Of a DNA stretch of 64,000 nt, positions 1-8,598 are shown piece after piece. Source of the stretch: Bog-756 sp963710495 (lineage in GTDB: Bacteria > Actinomycetota > Acidimicrobiia > Acidimicrobiales > RAAP-2). The stretch is from positions 682,001-746,000 of the forward strand of contig CAVQAI010000011.1 of NCBI GenBank assembly GCA_963710495.1, given 5' to 3'. The position numbers and the translations under genes were made by a program. How positions within the stretch are numbered: position 1 is the stretch's first letter; the number at the start of each line of letters is the position of its first letter. The notes under the pieces were generated by a model, which worked only from the letters and a program-made list of their open reading frames with translations, ran no database searches and was not told where the DNA came from.

Positions 1-757
1 CGGACCCGGTCACATAGGCGCCGGCGCGAGAGGCGAGGAAGATGGTGACGCCGGCCATGTCGTCGGGCCGGCCGATCCGCTTCATGGGCGCGCTCGCCGC
101 GATCTGCTCGCCGAACGCCTCCAAGGTGGCGGCCATCATCTTGGACTCGAAGGGCCCCGGCGCCACGGCATTGACCGTGATCCGCGGGGCCAACCGCTTG
201 GCCAGGTGCCGGGTCAACTGGTGCACGGCGGCCTTGGAGGCCGAGTATGAGTAGGTCTCGAGGGCCGGCACATGGATCCCGTCGATGGAGCCGATGTTGA
301 TGACCCGGGAGGGCTCGTCGGGGACGGACGCCGCCTCGAGCAGGGGGAGGAAGAATTTGGTGGTGTGGAAGATTCCCTGCACGTTGAGGTTGAGGACCCG
401 GTCCCAGGAGGCGGCGTCGTGCTCGACCAACGGGACGCCCCAGGTCGCCCCGGCATTGTTGACCAGCACATCCACCCGCGGGTGGGCCTCGGCGACCGAC
501 TCGGCCAGTCGGCGTGCCCCATCCTCGTTGGACAGGTCGGCGACGACGCCCGAGCAGGCCCCGAATTCGGTGAGCTCCTCGACCGTGGACTCGACGGCCT
601 CCGGCTTCCTCGATGCCACCACCACCTCGGCCCCGGCACCGACGAACCCTCCGGCGATCATCCGGCCGATCCCCCGCGTGCCGCCCGTGACCACCACGGT
701 CTTCCCGGACACCGAGAAGAGCTGGTCGAGCGCGGTCGGGGCCGGGTCGTCGCTCAT
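1..757 (-). CDS. SDR family oxidoreductase (3' end outside window)
   Basis: This is an NAD(P)-dependent short-chain dehydrogenase/reductase, read on the minus strand from an ATG at 757 and cut by the window edge after about 252 codons. The N-terminal Rossmann motif is TGGTRGIG (around residue 20), followed by the NNAG motif and the catalytic Ser and YSASK (Tyr-x3-Lys). The post-catalytic NAVAPGPF segment is also present. It resembles FabG/RhlG-type ketoreductases, but the substrate cannot be read from sequence. It is divergent from the acyl-CoA dehydrogenase at 827, with about 70 bp between starts, so the two may share a promoter region and a role in acyl-lipid metabolism. The family is clear; the specific function is inferred. 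Confidence 0.9.
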   Translation of the reverse strand, partial: MSDDPAPTALDQLFSVSGKTVVVTGGTRGIGRMIAGGFVGAGAEVVVASRKPEAVESTVEELTEFGACSGVVADLSNEDGARRLAESVAEAHPRVDVLVNNAGATWGVPLVEHDAASWDRVLNLNVQGIFHTTKFFLPLLEAASVPDEPSRVINIGSIDGIHVPALETYSYSASKAAVHQLTRHLAKRLAPRITVNAVAPGPFESKMMAATLEAFGEQIAASAPMKRIGRPDDMAGVTIFLASRAGAYVTGS

Positions 758-826
758 GGGGGGTGACGGTACCCCAGACCGGGGGAGCGGGCCGACCGCG
801 CACCGCACCCGGAGGGAGGGGCCTCC

Positions 827-1984
827 ATGCACCTGGCGCTGACCGAGGCGCAGGGCGCTCTCCAGCGCGAGTTGCGTTCCTACTTCGCCGCGCTCGTCGC
901 CGAGATGGGCGGTGCCGAGAGCGAGGAGCCGTCGTACACCCGTTCCATCCGGAGGATGGGCGAGGACGGATGGCTGGGCATCGGGTGGCCACCGGAATAC
1001 GGCGGCCTGGGTCGCGGTCCGGTCGACCAGATGATCTTCGTGGAGGAGTCCCACTGGGCCGGTGTGCCACTCCCGCTGCTCACCCTCAACAGCATCGGCC
1101 CGACGCTGATGAGGCTCGGGACCGAGGAGCAACGGAGCCGCTGGCTGCCGGGCATCCTGCGGGGCCAGGTCCATTTCTCCATCGGCTACACCGAGCCGGG
1201 GGCCGGCACCGACCTGGCGTCCCTGCGGACCCGGGCCGTGCGGGACGGCGACGAGTACGTGGTCAACGGCGAGAAGCTCTACACCAGCGCCATCCAGTAC
1301 GCGGACTACGTCTGGTTGGCCGTTCGGACCGACCCGGACGCACCGAAGCACAAGGGGATCTCGGTCGTGGTCGTGCCCACCGACGCTCCGGGATTCCACT
1401 GGGCGCCGCTCCGGACCATGGCCGGGGAATTCACCAGCGCCACCTACTACGAGGACGTCCGAGTTCCCGCCGACAACCTCGTCGGCGCGGAGAACGAGGG
1501 ATGGAAGATCATCACCAACCAACTCAACCACGAGCGGGTGGCCATCTGCCCCGTCTCGGGGATCTTGCGCGACTTGGCCGACGTGCAGGCCTGGGCCGCC
1601 GAGACCAGGCAGCGGGACGGGCGCCGGGTCATCGACCAGGAGTGGGTCCGCATCCACCTGGCCCGGGTCCGGGGCCGGGCCGAGTACCTCAAGCTCATCA
1701 ACTGGAAGGTGGCCTGGGCCGCCGACAAGGGACTCGACCCGGCGGATGCCTCGGCGACCAAGGTCTTCGGCACCGAGTTCGCCCTGGAGGCCTACCGCCT
1801 GCTGATCGAAGTCGTCGGCCAGGCCGGCTACCTCCCCGAAGGATCGCCCGGGTCCGTGTTGCAAGGCCGGCTCGAGCGCAGCTCGCGGGCGCAGACGATC
1901 TTCACCTTCGGTGGGGGGACCAATGAGATCCAGCGGGACCTCATCGCCATGGTCGGCCTGGGCATGCCGCGTGCTCCCCGCTGA
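827..1984 (+). CDS. Acyl-CoA dehydrogenase (FadE-like)
   Basis: This is a flavin-dependent acyl-CoA dehydrogenase of 385 aa, normal full length, which would oxidise an acyl-CoA thioester at the alpha-beta position. The N-terminal helical domain is followed by the FAD/substrate motif YTEPGAGTD (residues 121-129), the beta domain, and the C-terminal GGTNEIQRDLIA motif. A strong ribosome site (GGAGGGAGGGG) precedes the ATG at 827. The position that carries the catalytic Glu in medium-chain enzymes (YEGT) reads GGGT here. The base must therefore lie elsewhere, as in isovaleryl/long-chain types, or in a partner subunit, as in mycobacterial FadE pairs. It is divergent from the SDR gene. The chain-length substrate is unknown. 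Confidence 0.92.
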   Translation: MHLALTEAQGALQRELRSYFAALVAEMGGAESEEPSYTRSIRRMGEDGWLGIGWPPEYGGLGRGPVDQMIFVEESHWAGVPLPLLTLNSIGPTLMRLGTEEQRSRWLPGILRGQVHFSIGYTEPGAGTDLASLRTRAVRDGDEYVVNGEKLYTSAIQYADYVWLAVRTDPDAPKHKGISVVVVPTDAPGFHWAPLRTMAGEFTSATYYEDVRVPADNLVGAENEGWKIITNQLNHERVAICPVSGILRDLADVQAWAAETRQRDGRRVIDQEWVRIHLARVRGRAEYLKLINWKVAWAADKGLDPADASATKVFGTEFALEAYRLLIEVVGQAGYLPEGSPGSVLQGRLERSSRAQTIFTFGGGTNEIQRDLIAMVGLGMPRAPR

Positions 1985-2097
1985 GCCGGCCCTGCCTCCA
2001 CCGGCCGGCCGGTGACGCGGCCGAGCGGGGCGGGGCCCTACTCTGGACGGAGGACCTGAGCGAGGAACCACTTCGCCAGGACGGCCGGGGAGCGGAC

Positions 2098-2340
2098 ATG
2101 GACGACCACGAGATCATCACCCGCATCGGGAGCCTGGCCGACGAGGAGATGCGGCTCGAGGAGCTACATGTGGGCCAAGGCCTCTCCCCGGAGGAGGAAG
2201 AGCGCCGCCAGTCGCTCGAGGTCACCCTCGACCGGCTCTGGGACTTGCTTCGCCAGCGTCGAGCCCTGCGCTCCGCCGGGCGAAGCCCCGACGAGGCCAC
2301 GCTCCGGACCGAGGGTACGGTCGAGGGTTACCGCCAGTAG
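2098..2340 (+). CDS. DUF2630 family protein
   Basis: This is an 80-aa acidic, helical, cytoplasmic protein. The N-terminal MDDHEI, the central block ending in WDLLRQRRALR, and the C-terminal TVEGYRQ match the DUF2630 family of actinobacteria. The biochemical role of that family is unknown. No membrane segment or metal motif is visible. It lies 113 bp downstream of the acyl-CoA dehydrogenase on the same strand and could be transcribed alone or by read-through. The ATG at 2098 gives the family's usual length. Confidence 0.85.
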   Translation: MDDHEIITRIGSLADEEMRLEELHVGQGLSPEEEERRQSLEVTLDRLWDLLRQRRALRSAGRSPDEATLRTEGTVEGYRQ

Positions 2341-2382
2341 GGCGCCGAAACCGCCGGCGGATCGGGCCCGGTCACGGCCCGC

Positions 2383-4065
2383 CTAGTGCGGGGTGAGGTC
2401 GGCGGCGGTGGGCAGCGAGAGCTGGATCCCGCTGAAGTCAACCGATCCGCCCAGCCGGGGCTGGGCGTAGGCCACCGTGGTCGCCACCAGCTGCAGGTCG
2501 AGGTGGGCGCCGGGCCGGCCGGCGAAGACGACCATTTCGAGCGGGACCGTCGTCGTATGGGTCGTGCCGTCGAGGGTCACAACCAAGGGCGTGACCTGGT
2601 TGCCCACCACCAGCCCGGTGGCACCGTCGACCAACTGGGCGAAGACCCGGGTGGGCCGGGTGCCCGGCGGGGCGTTGCCCCGGTAGGTCAGCTGCAGGTG
2701 GGGGGCCCCGACCACGACGGTCGACCGGTTGCCGAAGCTGACGGCGACGTCGACCGCGTTGGAGGCCCGGGCCGGGGTGATCGGCGCCACCAGGCCCCCG
2801 ATCGCCTGGGAGACGGGGGCAGGGCTCGGGAGCGGACCGGAGCCGCCGGTGGGTACGAGTGAGAGCGTTCCATGGCCGCCGGCCGTGATCGGCCGGGCCT
2901 GGGGCAATGGCCAGGCAGGGGCCGAATAGCCCGTGCCGTTCTGATCCACCAGACGGAAACCGGCGCCGACCTTCACGGATGCATCGCGTTTGACGTACCG
3001 GTCGAGCCAGGCAATCGACGCCGTCGCCGGCAGCTCCTGGTCGCCGGCGGGGGTCAGGCAGACGCCGTGGCCGCCGCAGAACCAGAGCATCGACGTCGGG
3101 ACGTGGTCGGCCCGGAGGATCTGGTAATTCTCCACCCCCTCCTGAAGGGTGAACAGCGTGTCCACCGTGCCTTGGACGATCAGCGTCGGGACCGTGATCC
3201 GGGCCACCAGGGCACCGGGCCCGCGGGCGGCGAACCAGGCGCGCTGAGCCGGGGTGATCGTGCCCGTCGCCTGGCCCGTCTGCTTCGCTTCGATGACCAT
3301 CGGGTCGACGTGGTCGGCGCCCGAGAGGTTGCTCAGGATGTCGGACCAGCCGGACTTGACCGTGTTGGCCTTGTCGAGGCTGGTGACCAGGGAATGCCAG
3401 GCAATGGTGGGGACGATGGCATCAACCCGGCAGTCGGTCGCCGCCGTGACCAACTGGATGCCGCCTCCGTAGGATCCGCCGACCATCCCCATCCGGGGAT
3501 CGCCCGGCGCGTCGAGCTGCACCCCAGGTTGAGCGGCGACCCAGGTGATCAGGGTGCTCACATCGCGCGCTTCGACGTTCGGGCTGTCGACCTCCGAGGT
3601 TCCCCCTGATTGTCCGAAGCCACGGGGATCCCAGGTGAGCACGTTGTATCCGGACTGGAGCAGATCCTTGATGGGCAGGGCACCGAGCACCCCGTTCCCG
3701 GTGACGTCGGTGTCCCCGGGCAGGCTCCAGCCCGGTCCCATCAGGACGGTGGGCGCCCGCTCCCCGCCGGCGAGGTCGGCGGGGAACCAGTGGGCCCGGA
3801 TGACGGTGCCGTCGAACGAGGTCACGTTCCAGTCGCTCGGCACACCGGCCACCGGTGTCGCCGTCACGGGCCTCGTGGCGCCGGGTTGGTGGCACGGGGT
3901 CGGCGAGGATGAAGCCGCCACGTGGGCCCCGGGCGGTGAGGCGGCGGTGGGGGAGCTCGAGCACGAGACCAGGCCGACGACCAGGGCTCCGAGCAGCCCG
4001 ACGACGGCGCCACGACCGCGCCCGAGCCCGGCGATCAGGCCCTGCTTCCCCCGGCTGTCCACCAC
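2383..4065 (-). CDS. Secreted lipoprotein alpha/beta hydrolase (CocE/X-Pro peptidase-like)
   Basis: This is a 560-aa exported hydrolase. The N-terminus has basic residues, a hydrophobic stretch and a lipobox ending LVSC (Cys near residue 35), so it is probably a membrane-anchored lipoprotein. An alpha/beta-hydrolase fold follows, with WDPRGFGQSGG (oxyanion-side strand), the nucleophile elbow GGSYGGG, and an acid/His region around FCGGHG. The C-terminal approximately 200 residues are beta-rich, as in CocE/NonD and X-Pro dipeptidyl-peptidase relatives. It probably cleaves esters or peptides outside the cell; the substrate is unknown. The start is ATG at 4065. It is transcribed alone on the minus strand. 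Confidence 0.85.
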   Translation of the reverse strand: MVDSRGKQGLIAGLGRGRGAVVGLLGALVVGLVSCSSSPTAASPPGAHVAASSSPTPCHQPGATRPVTATPVAGVPSDWNVTSFDGTVIRAHWFPADLAGGERAPTVLMGPGWSLPGDTDVTGNGVLGALPIKDLLQSGYNVLTWDPRGFGQSGGTSEVDSPNVEARDVSTLITWVAAQPGVQLDAPGDPRMGMVGGSYGGGIQLVTAATDCRVDAIVPTIAWHSLVTSLDKANTVKSGWSDILSNLSGADHVDPMVIEAKQTGQATGTITPAQRAWFAARGPGALVARITVPTLIVQGTVDTLFTLQEGVENYQILRADHVPTSMLWFCGGHGVCLTPAGDQELPATASIAWLDRYVKRDASVKVGAGFRLVDQNGTGYSAPAWPLPQARPITAGGHGTLSLVPTGGSGPLPSPAPVSQAIGGLVAPITPARASNAVDVAVSFGNRSTVVVGAPHLQLTYRGNAPPGTRPTRVFAQLVDGATGLVVGNQVTPLVVTLDGTTHTTTVPLEMVVFAGRPGAHLDLQLVATTVAYAQPRLGGSVDFSGIQLSLPTAADLTPH

Positions 4066-4482
4066 CGGAGTGTCCCATCCGCCTCCGGTCCGAGCAATCG
4101 GCTCGATCCCGGATCGGCTGGCGGCACGGTCGAGGAGGAGCCGCCCCGGCCCGGGCCCGTGTGGACCAGGCGCAGTCGGATGGGAGGCCCCCTATGGGGA
4201 ACTTGGCTGCTGTGAGCAGGGCGAACGCGCTCTTCCGGCCATGGCCGGCCCGACCACCAGGGCCGACGGCCGAACGATCGGGTCTGCCAGGCAGAGCCGA
4301 TGTTTAGATCGGGCCCAGTGGGGTATCGAATCCGACGAAGCCGCATCCGTCAGTCCCAGACATGGGTGTTTCGACCCCAGCCAGCACGGGTACGGTCAAA
4401 GAAACGTCGAGTCCGTCGAGCGGGGATCCGCCGCCCTGCTCCGGACCCGGCGTTTTTTTCGTTGCGACAGAAGGGGCGGAGC
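4066..4482. other. Intergenic stretch without a recognised gene
   Basis: These 417 bases separate the 5' end of the lipoprotein hydrolase from the 3' end of glyA. Frames here have no recognisable protein features. A run of seven T occurs at about 4453-4459 on the plus strand, but no convincing GC-rich stem precedes it, so no terminator is called. It should hold the hydrolase promoter and the glyA 3' end. Confidence 0.5.
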
Positions 4483-5943
4483 CTACCTCAGGACGACCGA
4501 CGGATAGAGGGGGTGGGCGGCCAGCAGTTGGGCGGCCCTCCGTTGCGTGCGTTCGGCGACCGCCGGCTCGAGGCGGTAGCCAGCTCGGGAGCGGTTGCCC
4601 GTCGACGACGTCGTCGCCGACGTTGCGGTCAGGACGGCGACGATCATGTCGGCGATCTCGTCCATCTCCGCCGTGCCCATGCCCAGGGTGGTGAGGGCCG
4701 GCGTTCCGAGCCGTATGCCTGAGGTGTACCAGGGGCCGTTCGGATCCCGGGGGACGCTGTTGCGGTTGGTGACGATGCCCGCTTCCAGCAAGGCGGCCTC
4801 GGCCTGCCGGCCCGTCACGTGGAAGCCGGTGACATCGATCAGCACGAGGTGATTGTCGGTACCTCCGGTCACCAGGTCGGCACCACGCCGTTGCAGCCCG
4901 TCAGCCAGCGACTGGGCGTTGGCCACGACCTCCCGGGCATAGGCGGGAAATGAGGGGCGGCGAGCTTCGGCCAGGGCCACTGCCTTCGCCGCCATGACGT
5001 GGGGAAGGGGGCCACCGAGCACCAGGGGGCAGCCCCGGTCGACGAATTCGGCCAGTGCCCGGTCGCACAGCACGAGACCGCCGCGTGGTCCCCGCAACGA
5101 CTTGTGCGTGGTCGAGGTCACGACGTGGGCATGTGGGACGGGGTCGTCGTCCCCGGTCAGGACTCCACCGGCCACGAGGCCGGCGAAGTGGGCCATGTCG
5201 ACCATCAAGGTCGCATCCACCTCGTCGGCGATCTCGCGCATGACGGCGAAGTTGACCAGCCGGGGATAGGCCGAATAGCCGGCCACGATGATCAGCGGCC
5301 TGAATTCCTGTGCCAGCAGGCGGATGGCGGAGTAGTCGAGCAGGCCCGTCTCCGGGTCCGTCCCGTAACTCCGCTGGTCGAACATCTTGCCCGAGATGTT
5401 GCGGCGGAAGCCGTGCGTGAGGTGGCCGCCGGCATCGAGGGCCATGCCGATCATCCTCTGGTCTCCGAGTGCGTGCCGGAGGGCGGTCCAGTCGTCGTCG
5501 GAGAGGTCATCGACGTTCCGTGCCCCGGCCGCGGCCAGCGCCGGCGCCTCGACCCGTTGGGCCAGGGTCGCCCAGAAGGCCACCAGGTTGGCGTCGATTC
5601 CCGAGTGGGGCTGGACGTAGGCGTGATCGGCGCCGAACAAGGCCCGGGCATGATCGGCGGCGGTCCGTTCGATGAGGTCGACGTTGGCGCATCCCGCATA
5701 CATGCGCCTGCCGATGGTTCCTTCGGCGTACTTGTCGCTCAGCCAGTTGCCCATGGTGAGGAGGACTGCGGGCGACGCGTAGTTCTCGCTGGCGATCAGC
5801 TTGAGCGCGGCCCGTTGATCGGCGAGCTCCTGGCGGATGGCCGAAGCCACGATGGGCTCGACCCCGGCGATGAGGTCCAGAGCGGCGTTCCAGGCGACCT
5901 CTTCTGGCGCTGCCGAGTGCGATGGGGCGGGATCTTCGGGCAC
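4483..5943 (-). CDS. glyA: Serine hydroxymethyltransferase
   Basis: This PLP enzyme interconverts serine and glycine while charging tetrahydrofolate with a one-carbon unit, which feeds purine and thymidylate synthesis. The 486-aa protein carries LKLIASENYAS near the N-terminus, the PLP region QPHSGIDANL, DMAHFAGLVAGG, and the lysine motif STTHKSLRGPRGG. It belongs to a longer SHMT clade with extra residues (about 130-165) before GGHLTHG. The frame stays open upstream to 6213, but the GTG at 5943 is preferred. It has a strong GGAGGA site 7 nt upstream, and the upstream bases form a ZTP riboswitch. Expression is therefore probably raised when folate one-carbon supply falls and ZTP accumulates. 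Confidence 0.95.
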   Translation of the reverse strand: MPEDPAPSHSAAPEEVAWNAALDLIAGVEPIVASAIRQELADQRAALKLIASENYASPAVLLTMGNWLSDKYAEGTIGRRMYAGCANVDLIERTAADHARALFGADHAYVQPHSGIDANLVAFWATLAQRVEAPALAAAGARNVDDLSDDDWTALRHALGDQRMIGMALDAGGHLTHGFRRNISGKMFDQRSYGTDPETGLLDYSAIRLLAQEFRPLIIVAGYSAYPRLVNFAVMREIADEVDATLMVDMAHFAGLVAGGVLTGDDDPVPHAHVVTSTTHKSLRGPRGGLVLCDRALAEFVDRGCPLVLGGPLPHVMAAKAVALAEARRPSFPAYAREVVANAQSLADGLQRRGADLVTGGTDNHLVLIDVTGFHVTGRQAEAALLEAGIVTNRNSVPRDPNGPWYTSGIRLGTPALTTLGMGTAEMDEIADMIVAVLTATSATTSSTGNRSRAGYRLEPAVAERTQRRAAQLLAAHPLYPSVVLR

Positions 5944-5968
5944 GGGGGATTCCTCCAGGTCGATCGAA

Positions 5969-6050
5969 GGCACCCAGGCGCGCGGCTCGACGTCATGTCG
6001 ACGGGACCGCTCCCCGGTGGTTCTCCACCCAAACGCCAGTCGTGGTCCGC
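5969..6050 (-). promoter_or_regulatory. ZTP (pfl) riboswitch upstream of glyA
   Basis: Reading the minus strand, the leader contains GCGGACC, then ACGACTGGCG, a GTGG-AGAA-CCAC hairpin followed by CGGGGAGCGGTCC, a linker hairpin (GTCGACATGACGTCGAG), and CCGCGCGCCTGGGTGCC. These match the conserved parts of the pfl/ZTP aptamer: helix P1, the internal-loop GAC/TGG segment, the GGGGAGC segment, and the GCCTGGG pseudoknot arm. glyA is a known target of this class. The aptamer ends about 12 nt before the glyA ribosome site and no U-run follows, so translational control is more likely than termination. A TANNNT hexamer (TACGCT, about 6061-6056) would start transcription right at the aptamer. Confidence 0.85.
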
Positions 6051-6216
6051 TGGGAAGCGTATCGGCGGGAGCGAGGTCCTGCTTTCCGGCCGGCCCCCCG
6101 TGGGGGACGCCCGCCCGGTTCCTCCTCGCAAATGGCCCGGTGACCTGCCCCTCGGGGATGGCGCCTAGACTGGCGGGCCAGGCCGGGCAACCGTTCGGCC
6201 GTTGGACAACCACCTC

Positions 6217-6564
6217 GGGGGTGACAGGCTTCGACTCTGGTCGTCGATGTGGGAGAAGCGAGCCGTGGTCTCCGGAGCCACGTTAAAGAGCCGGAACCAA
6301 AAATAAACGCCGAGCCTCAGCTCGCGCTCGCTGCCTAAGAGCAGTGACGTCCGACCGGCCTCAGTCCTGCGGGTCGGTATCGGGCGACATCAAGCAGGGC
6401 TTACCTGACAGATTGCGTCGACTGGTCGTCAGGGACATCTGAGTCGGATACGGAGCGGTGCAGTCGCCGGTTGTGGTGCCGCTCCCGACAATTTCCAACC
6501 GGCTGCGCTCGGAGAAGGCCCACTGAGAAGCCGGAGGACGCGGGTTCGATTCCCGCCACCTCCA
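6217..6564 (+). ncRNA. ssrA: tmRNA
   Basis: Transfer-messenger RNA rescues stalled ribosomes together with SmpB (encoded at 12450-12989). The 5' end GGGGGTGACAGGCTTCGAC pairs with the 3' acceptor arm CACCTCC; the T-arm is CGGGTTCGATTCCCG, and CCA is not encoded. The probable tag frame runs from a resume GCC at 6309 to TAA at 6336-6338 and encodes AEPQLALAA, ending in the usual ALAA degron. The resume codon is inferred by the AATAAAC context and could lie further upstream. A possible promoter is TGACCT (6141-6146) with TAGACT (6166-6171), which would give a precursor trimmed at the 5' end. It is divergent from the glyA leader. Confidence 0.95.
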
Positions 6565-6569
6565 CGATG

Positions 6570-6597
6570 GCCTGACTTGTTTTCCCGCAGGTCAGGC
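6570..6597 (+). terminator. Possible hairpin terminator after ssrA
   Basis: A perfect 7-bp inverted repeat, GCCTGAC (6570-6576) and GTCAGGC (6591-6597), lies directly after the tmRNA 3' end with a 14-nt T-rich loop. Only a weak T stretch follows, so it may be a 3'-end structure rather than a classical intrinsic terminator. Confidence 0.45.
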
Positions 6598-6634
6598 GGT
6601 TTCGCATTGAGACAAACGCCGACGTTCGAACCCC

Positions 6635-7081
6635 TCAGTGATCCCATGTCAGGTCCAGGGCGTGGCTCGGCCTTGCACGCCTCTCAGTTATTGACCCGAA
6701 CTGTTCGTGGGTGCGGACTGCCAGACGAAGAGGCGTCGATCGGGCCTCTGGGCTGGTGATGCGGTCGAGGGTGTTCTCTGCGTACCGCCGGTACTTCGTC
6801 CGGTAGGCAACGTCGATGGCATCGTCCTTGTCGTGGACCTCGAGGAGGGTGACGTCCTGGTCGACACCCCCGGCACAGATGTGACCCTCGTGTCGCTGTC
6901 TGGCACCGCGATACCAGTCGGAGTCTGGGCCATTGACCGACCGGACGGAGAGGTCCTCCCCAAGCGGGACGACCCAGATGGTCCGGGCGCTGCTCAGGGT
7001 GCCGTCGGGTCGCATCGACGCGACCTCGAGCCCCTCAGCGGTCCCGACCTTGTTCAGTTCGTCTGCGGTCCAAGCGGGCAT
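6635..7081 (-). CDS. DUF2255 family protein
   Basis: This 148-aa protein begins MPAWTADELNKVG and carries TIWVVPLGEDLSVRSVNGPDSDW and a later AAYRTKYRRY-like segment (here VAYRTKYRRY). That is the pattern of DUF2255, a small split-barrel-like family related in shape to flavin/nitroreductase-type domains; its activity is not established. The ATG at 7081 has AAAGGA about 8 nt upstream. It faces the tmRNA 3' end and is divergent from the SDR/aldo-keto reductase remnants, in a stretch that looks accessory. No signal peptide is present. Confidence 0.8.
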   Translation of the reverse strand: MPAWTADELNKVGTAEGLEVASMRPDGTLSSARTIWVVPLGEDLSVRSVNGPDSDWYRGARQRHEGHICAGGVDQDVTLLEVHDKDDAIDVAYRTKYRRYAENTLDRITSPEARSTPLRLAVRTHEQFGSITERRARPSHALDLTWDH

Positions 7082-7237
7082 GGAGTGATTCCTTTGAGGC
7101 GGGCGAGCCGGGATGCCCAGGGCAACGGCCTCTCGTACCCATTCGACGCCCACGGTCGCCTCGGGGGAGGTCCTCATGTCCCAGGTACCGACAGGGCCCC
7201 CCAAACTCACCAACCCACCCGTACTGTGGAATCCATG

Positions 7238-7566
7238 GACCGGCAACTCGCTGCGGGTCATGGCCGAGGCCGTGCGCTGGGGCAAGCGCGGAGCCCGGAT
7301 CAACACCATCAGTCCCTGCATCATCTTCACCCCGCTCGCCCGGGACGAACTGACCGGTCCGCGCGGTGCAGGCTACCGAAGCATGATCGAGCGGTGTCCG
7401 GCCGGCCGGGGCGGCACCCCGGACGAGGTCGGGACCGTCGGCGCCCTACTCATGGGGCCCGAGGGTGCGTTCATCACCGGAAGCGACTTCCTCATCGATG
7501 GTGGTGTCACCGCGTCCTACTTTTACGGCGACCTGGCAGAGCATGCTCAGAAGGGAGAGCAGAATC
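7238..7566 (+). pseudogene. Truncated SDR oxidoreductase (C-terminal third only)
   Basis: About 105 codons encode the C-terminal part of a short-chain dehydrogenase: LRVMAEAVRWGKRGARIN, an ISPxIIFTPLARDEL block, GTPDEVGTVGALLM, and GSDFLIDGGVTASYFYGDL. The nucleotide-binding motif and the catalytic Ser/Tyr/Lys are absent; the bases before about 7238 do not encode SDR sequence. In frame there is also no stop where the family normally ends, so the frame runs on into the next gene. The family's usual ISPGI reads ISPCI. It is interpreted as a deletion remnant lying directly upstream of a broken aldo/keto reductase. Confidence 0.75.
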
Positions 7567-8545
7567 ATGAAGCACATCAACCTGGGAACCCTCGAGGTCG
7601 CCCGCATCGGCCTGGGCGACCATGGGCATGTCCACCGCCTACACCGGGGCCGGCGCGGACGACGCCGAGTCCATCCGCACCATCCACCGGGCGCTCGAGC
7701 TCGGGGTGACCCTGATCGACACCGCCGAGATCTACGGGCCGTATCAGAACGAAGAGCTCGTCGGCCAGGCCATCAGCGGCCGGCGCGACCAGGTGGTGCT
7801 GGCCACCAAGTTCGGCATGGTCTCCCACGCCGGCGATGGTCCCGGCACCCTCGACAGCTCACCGGCGAACATCCGTACTGCTCTCGAAGGGTCCCTCCAG
7901 AGGCTCGGCGTGGACCACATCGACCTCTACTACCAGCACCGGGTCGACCCGAAGGTGCCCATCGAGGAAACCGTCGGCGCGCTCGCCGAGCTGGTCGCCG
8001 AGGGCAAGATCCGCCACATCGGGCTCTCCGAGGCCGGCCCGGATACCATCCGCCGGGCCCACGCCGTCCACCCGATCACCGCTCTGCAGACCGAGTACTC
8101 GCTGTGGACCCGGGACCCCGAGGCCAGGACGCTGCCCGTGCTGCGAGAGCTGGGCATCGGCCTCGTGGCCTACTCGCCGTTGGGCCGGGGGATGCTCACC
8201 GGGAAGGTGCGCTCGATCGACGAACTGGCCGACACCGACTTCCGCAGGACCAACCCGCGCTTCACCGGCGAGAACTTCCAGCACAACCTGAGCAGCGCCG
8301 ACGAGGTCCAGTCCATTGCCGACGAGGTCGGCTGCACTCCGGCGCAGGTCTCGCTGGCCTGGCTGCTCGCCCAGGGCGACGACATCGCCCCGATCCCCGG
8401 AACCAAGCGGGTGTCCCGGGTCGAGGAGAACGTCGCTGCCGACGAGATCCAGCTCAGCGGCGACCAGCTCGACCGCCTCGACAAGCTCACCCCCGCGGCC
8501 GGCGATCACCACAGCGAAGAGCAGATGCGGCTGATCGAGCGCTGA
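7567..8545 (+). pseudogene. Aldo/keto reductase with a 1-nt frameshift near its start
   Basis: The gene encodes an NADPH-dependent aldo/keto reductase of about 325 aa. The tetrad is visible: DTAEIYG (Asp, Tyr), LATKFGM (Lys) and LYYQHRVDP (His). The cofactor-binding IPGTKRVSRVEEN lies near the C-terminus. The ATG at 7567 starts MKHINLGTLEVARIGLG, but the frame then continues as DHGHVH. The expected AMGMSTAYTG is found one base later, from 7622. One extra A at about 7619 (GACC for GCC) explains this. From the ATG at 7622 an intact 307-codon frame remains, lacking the first beta strand. It may be a true mutation or a sequencing error. Confidence 0.85.
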
Positions 8546-8598
8546 CGAGACAATCTGGCGACATCGGCGGCGATCCGACAGGGAACATAGTCCCAAGA

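Noticed and set aside
4440..4462. Rho-independent terminator at the T7 run
   Set aside because: The T-run is on the plus strand, where no gene ends nearby, and no stable stem precedes it.
5944..6213. N-terminal extension of glyA by about 90 codons
   Set aside because: This stretch forms a ZTP riboswitch, and a strong ribosome site precedes GTG 5943; the translated extension is Arg/Pro/Gly-rich with no SHMT homology.
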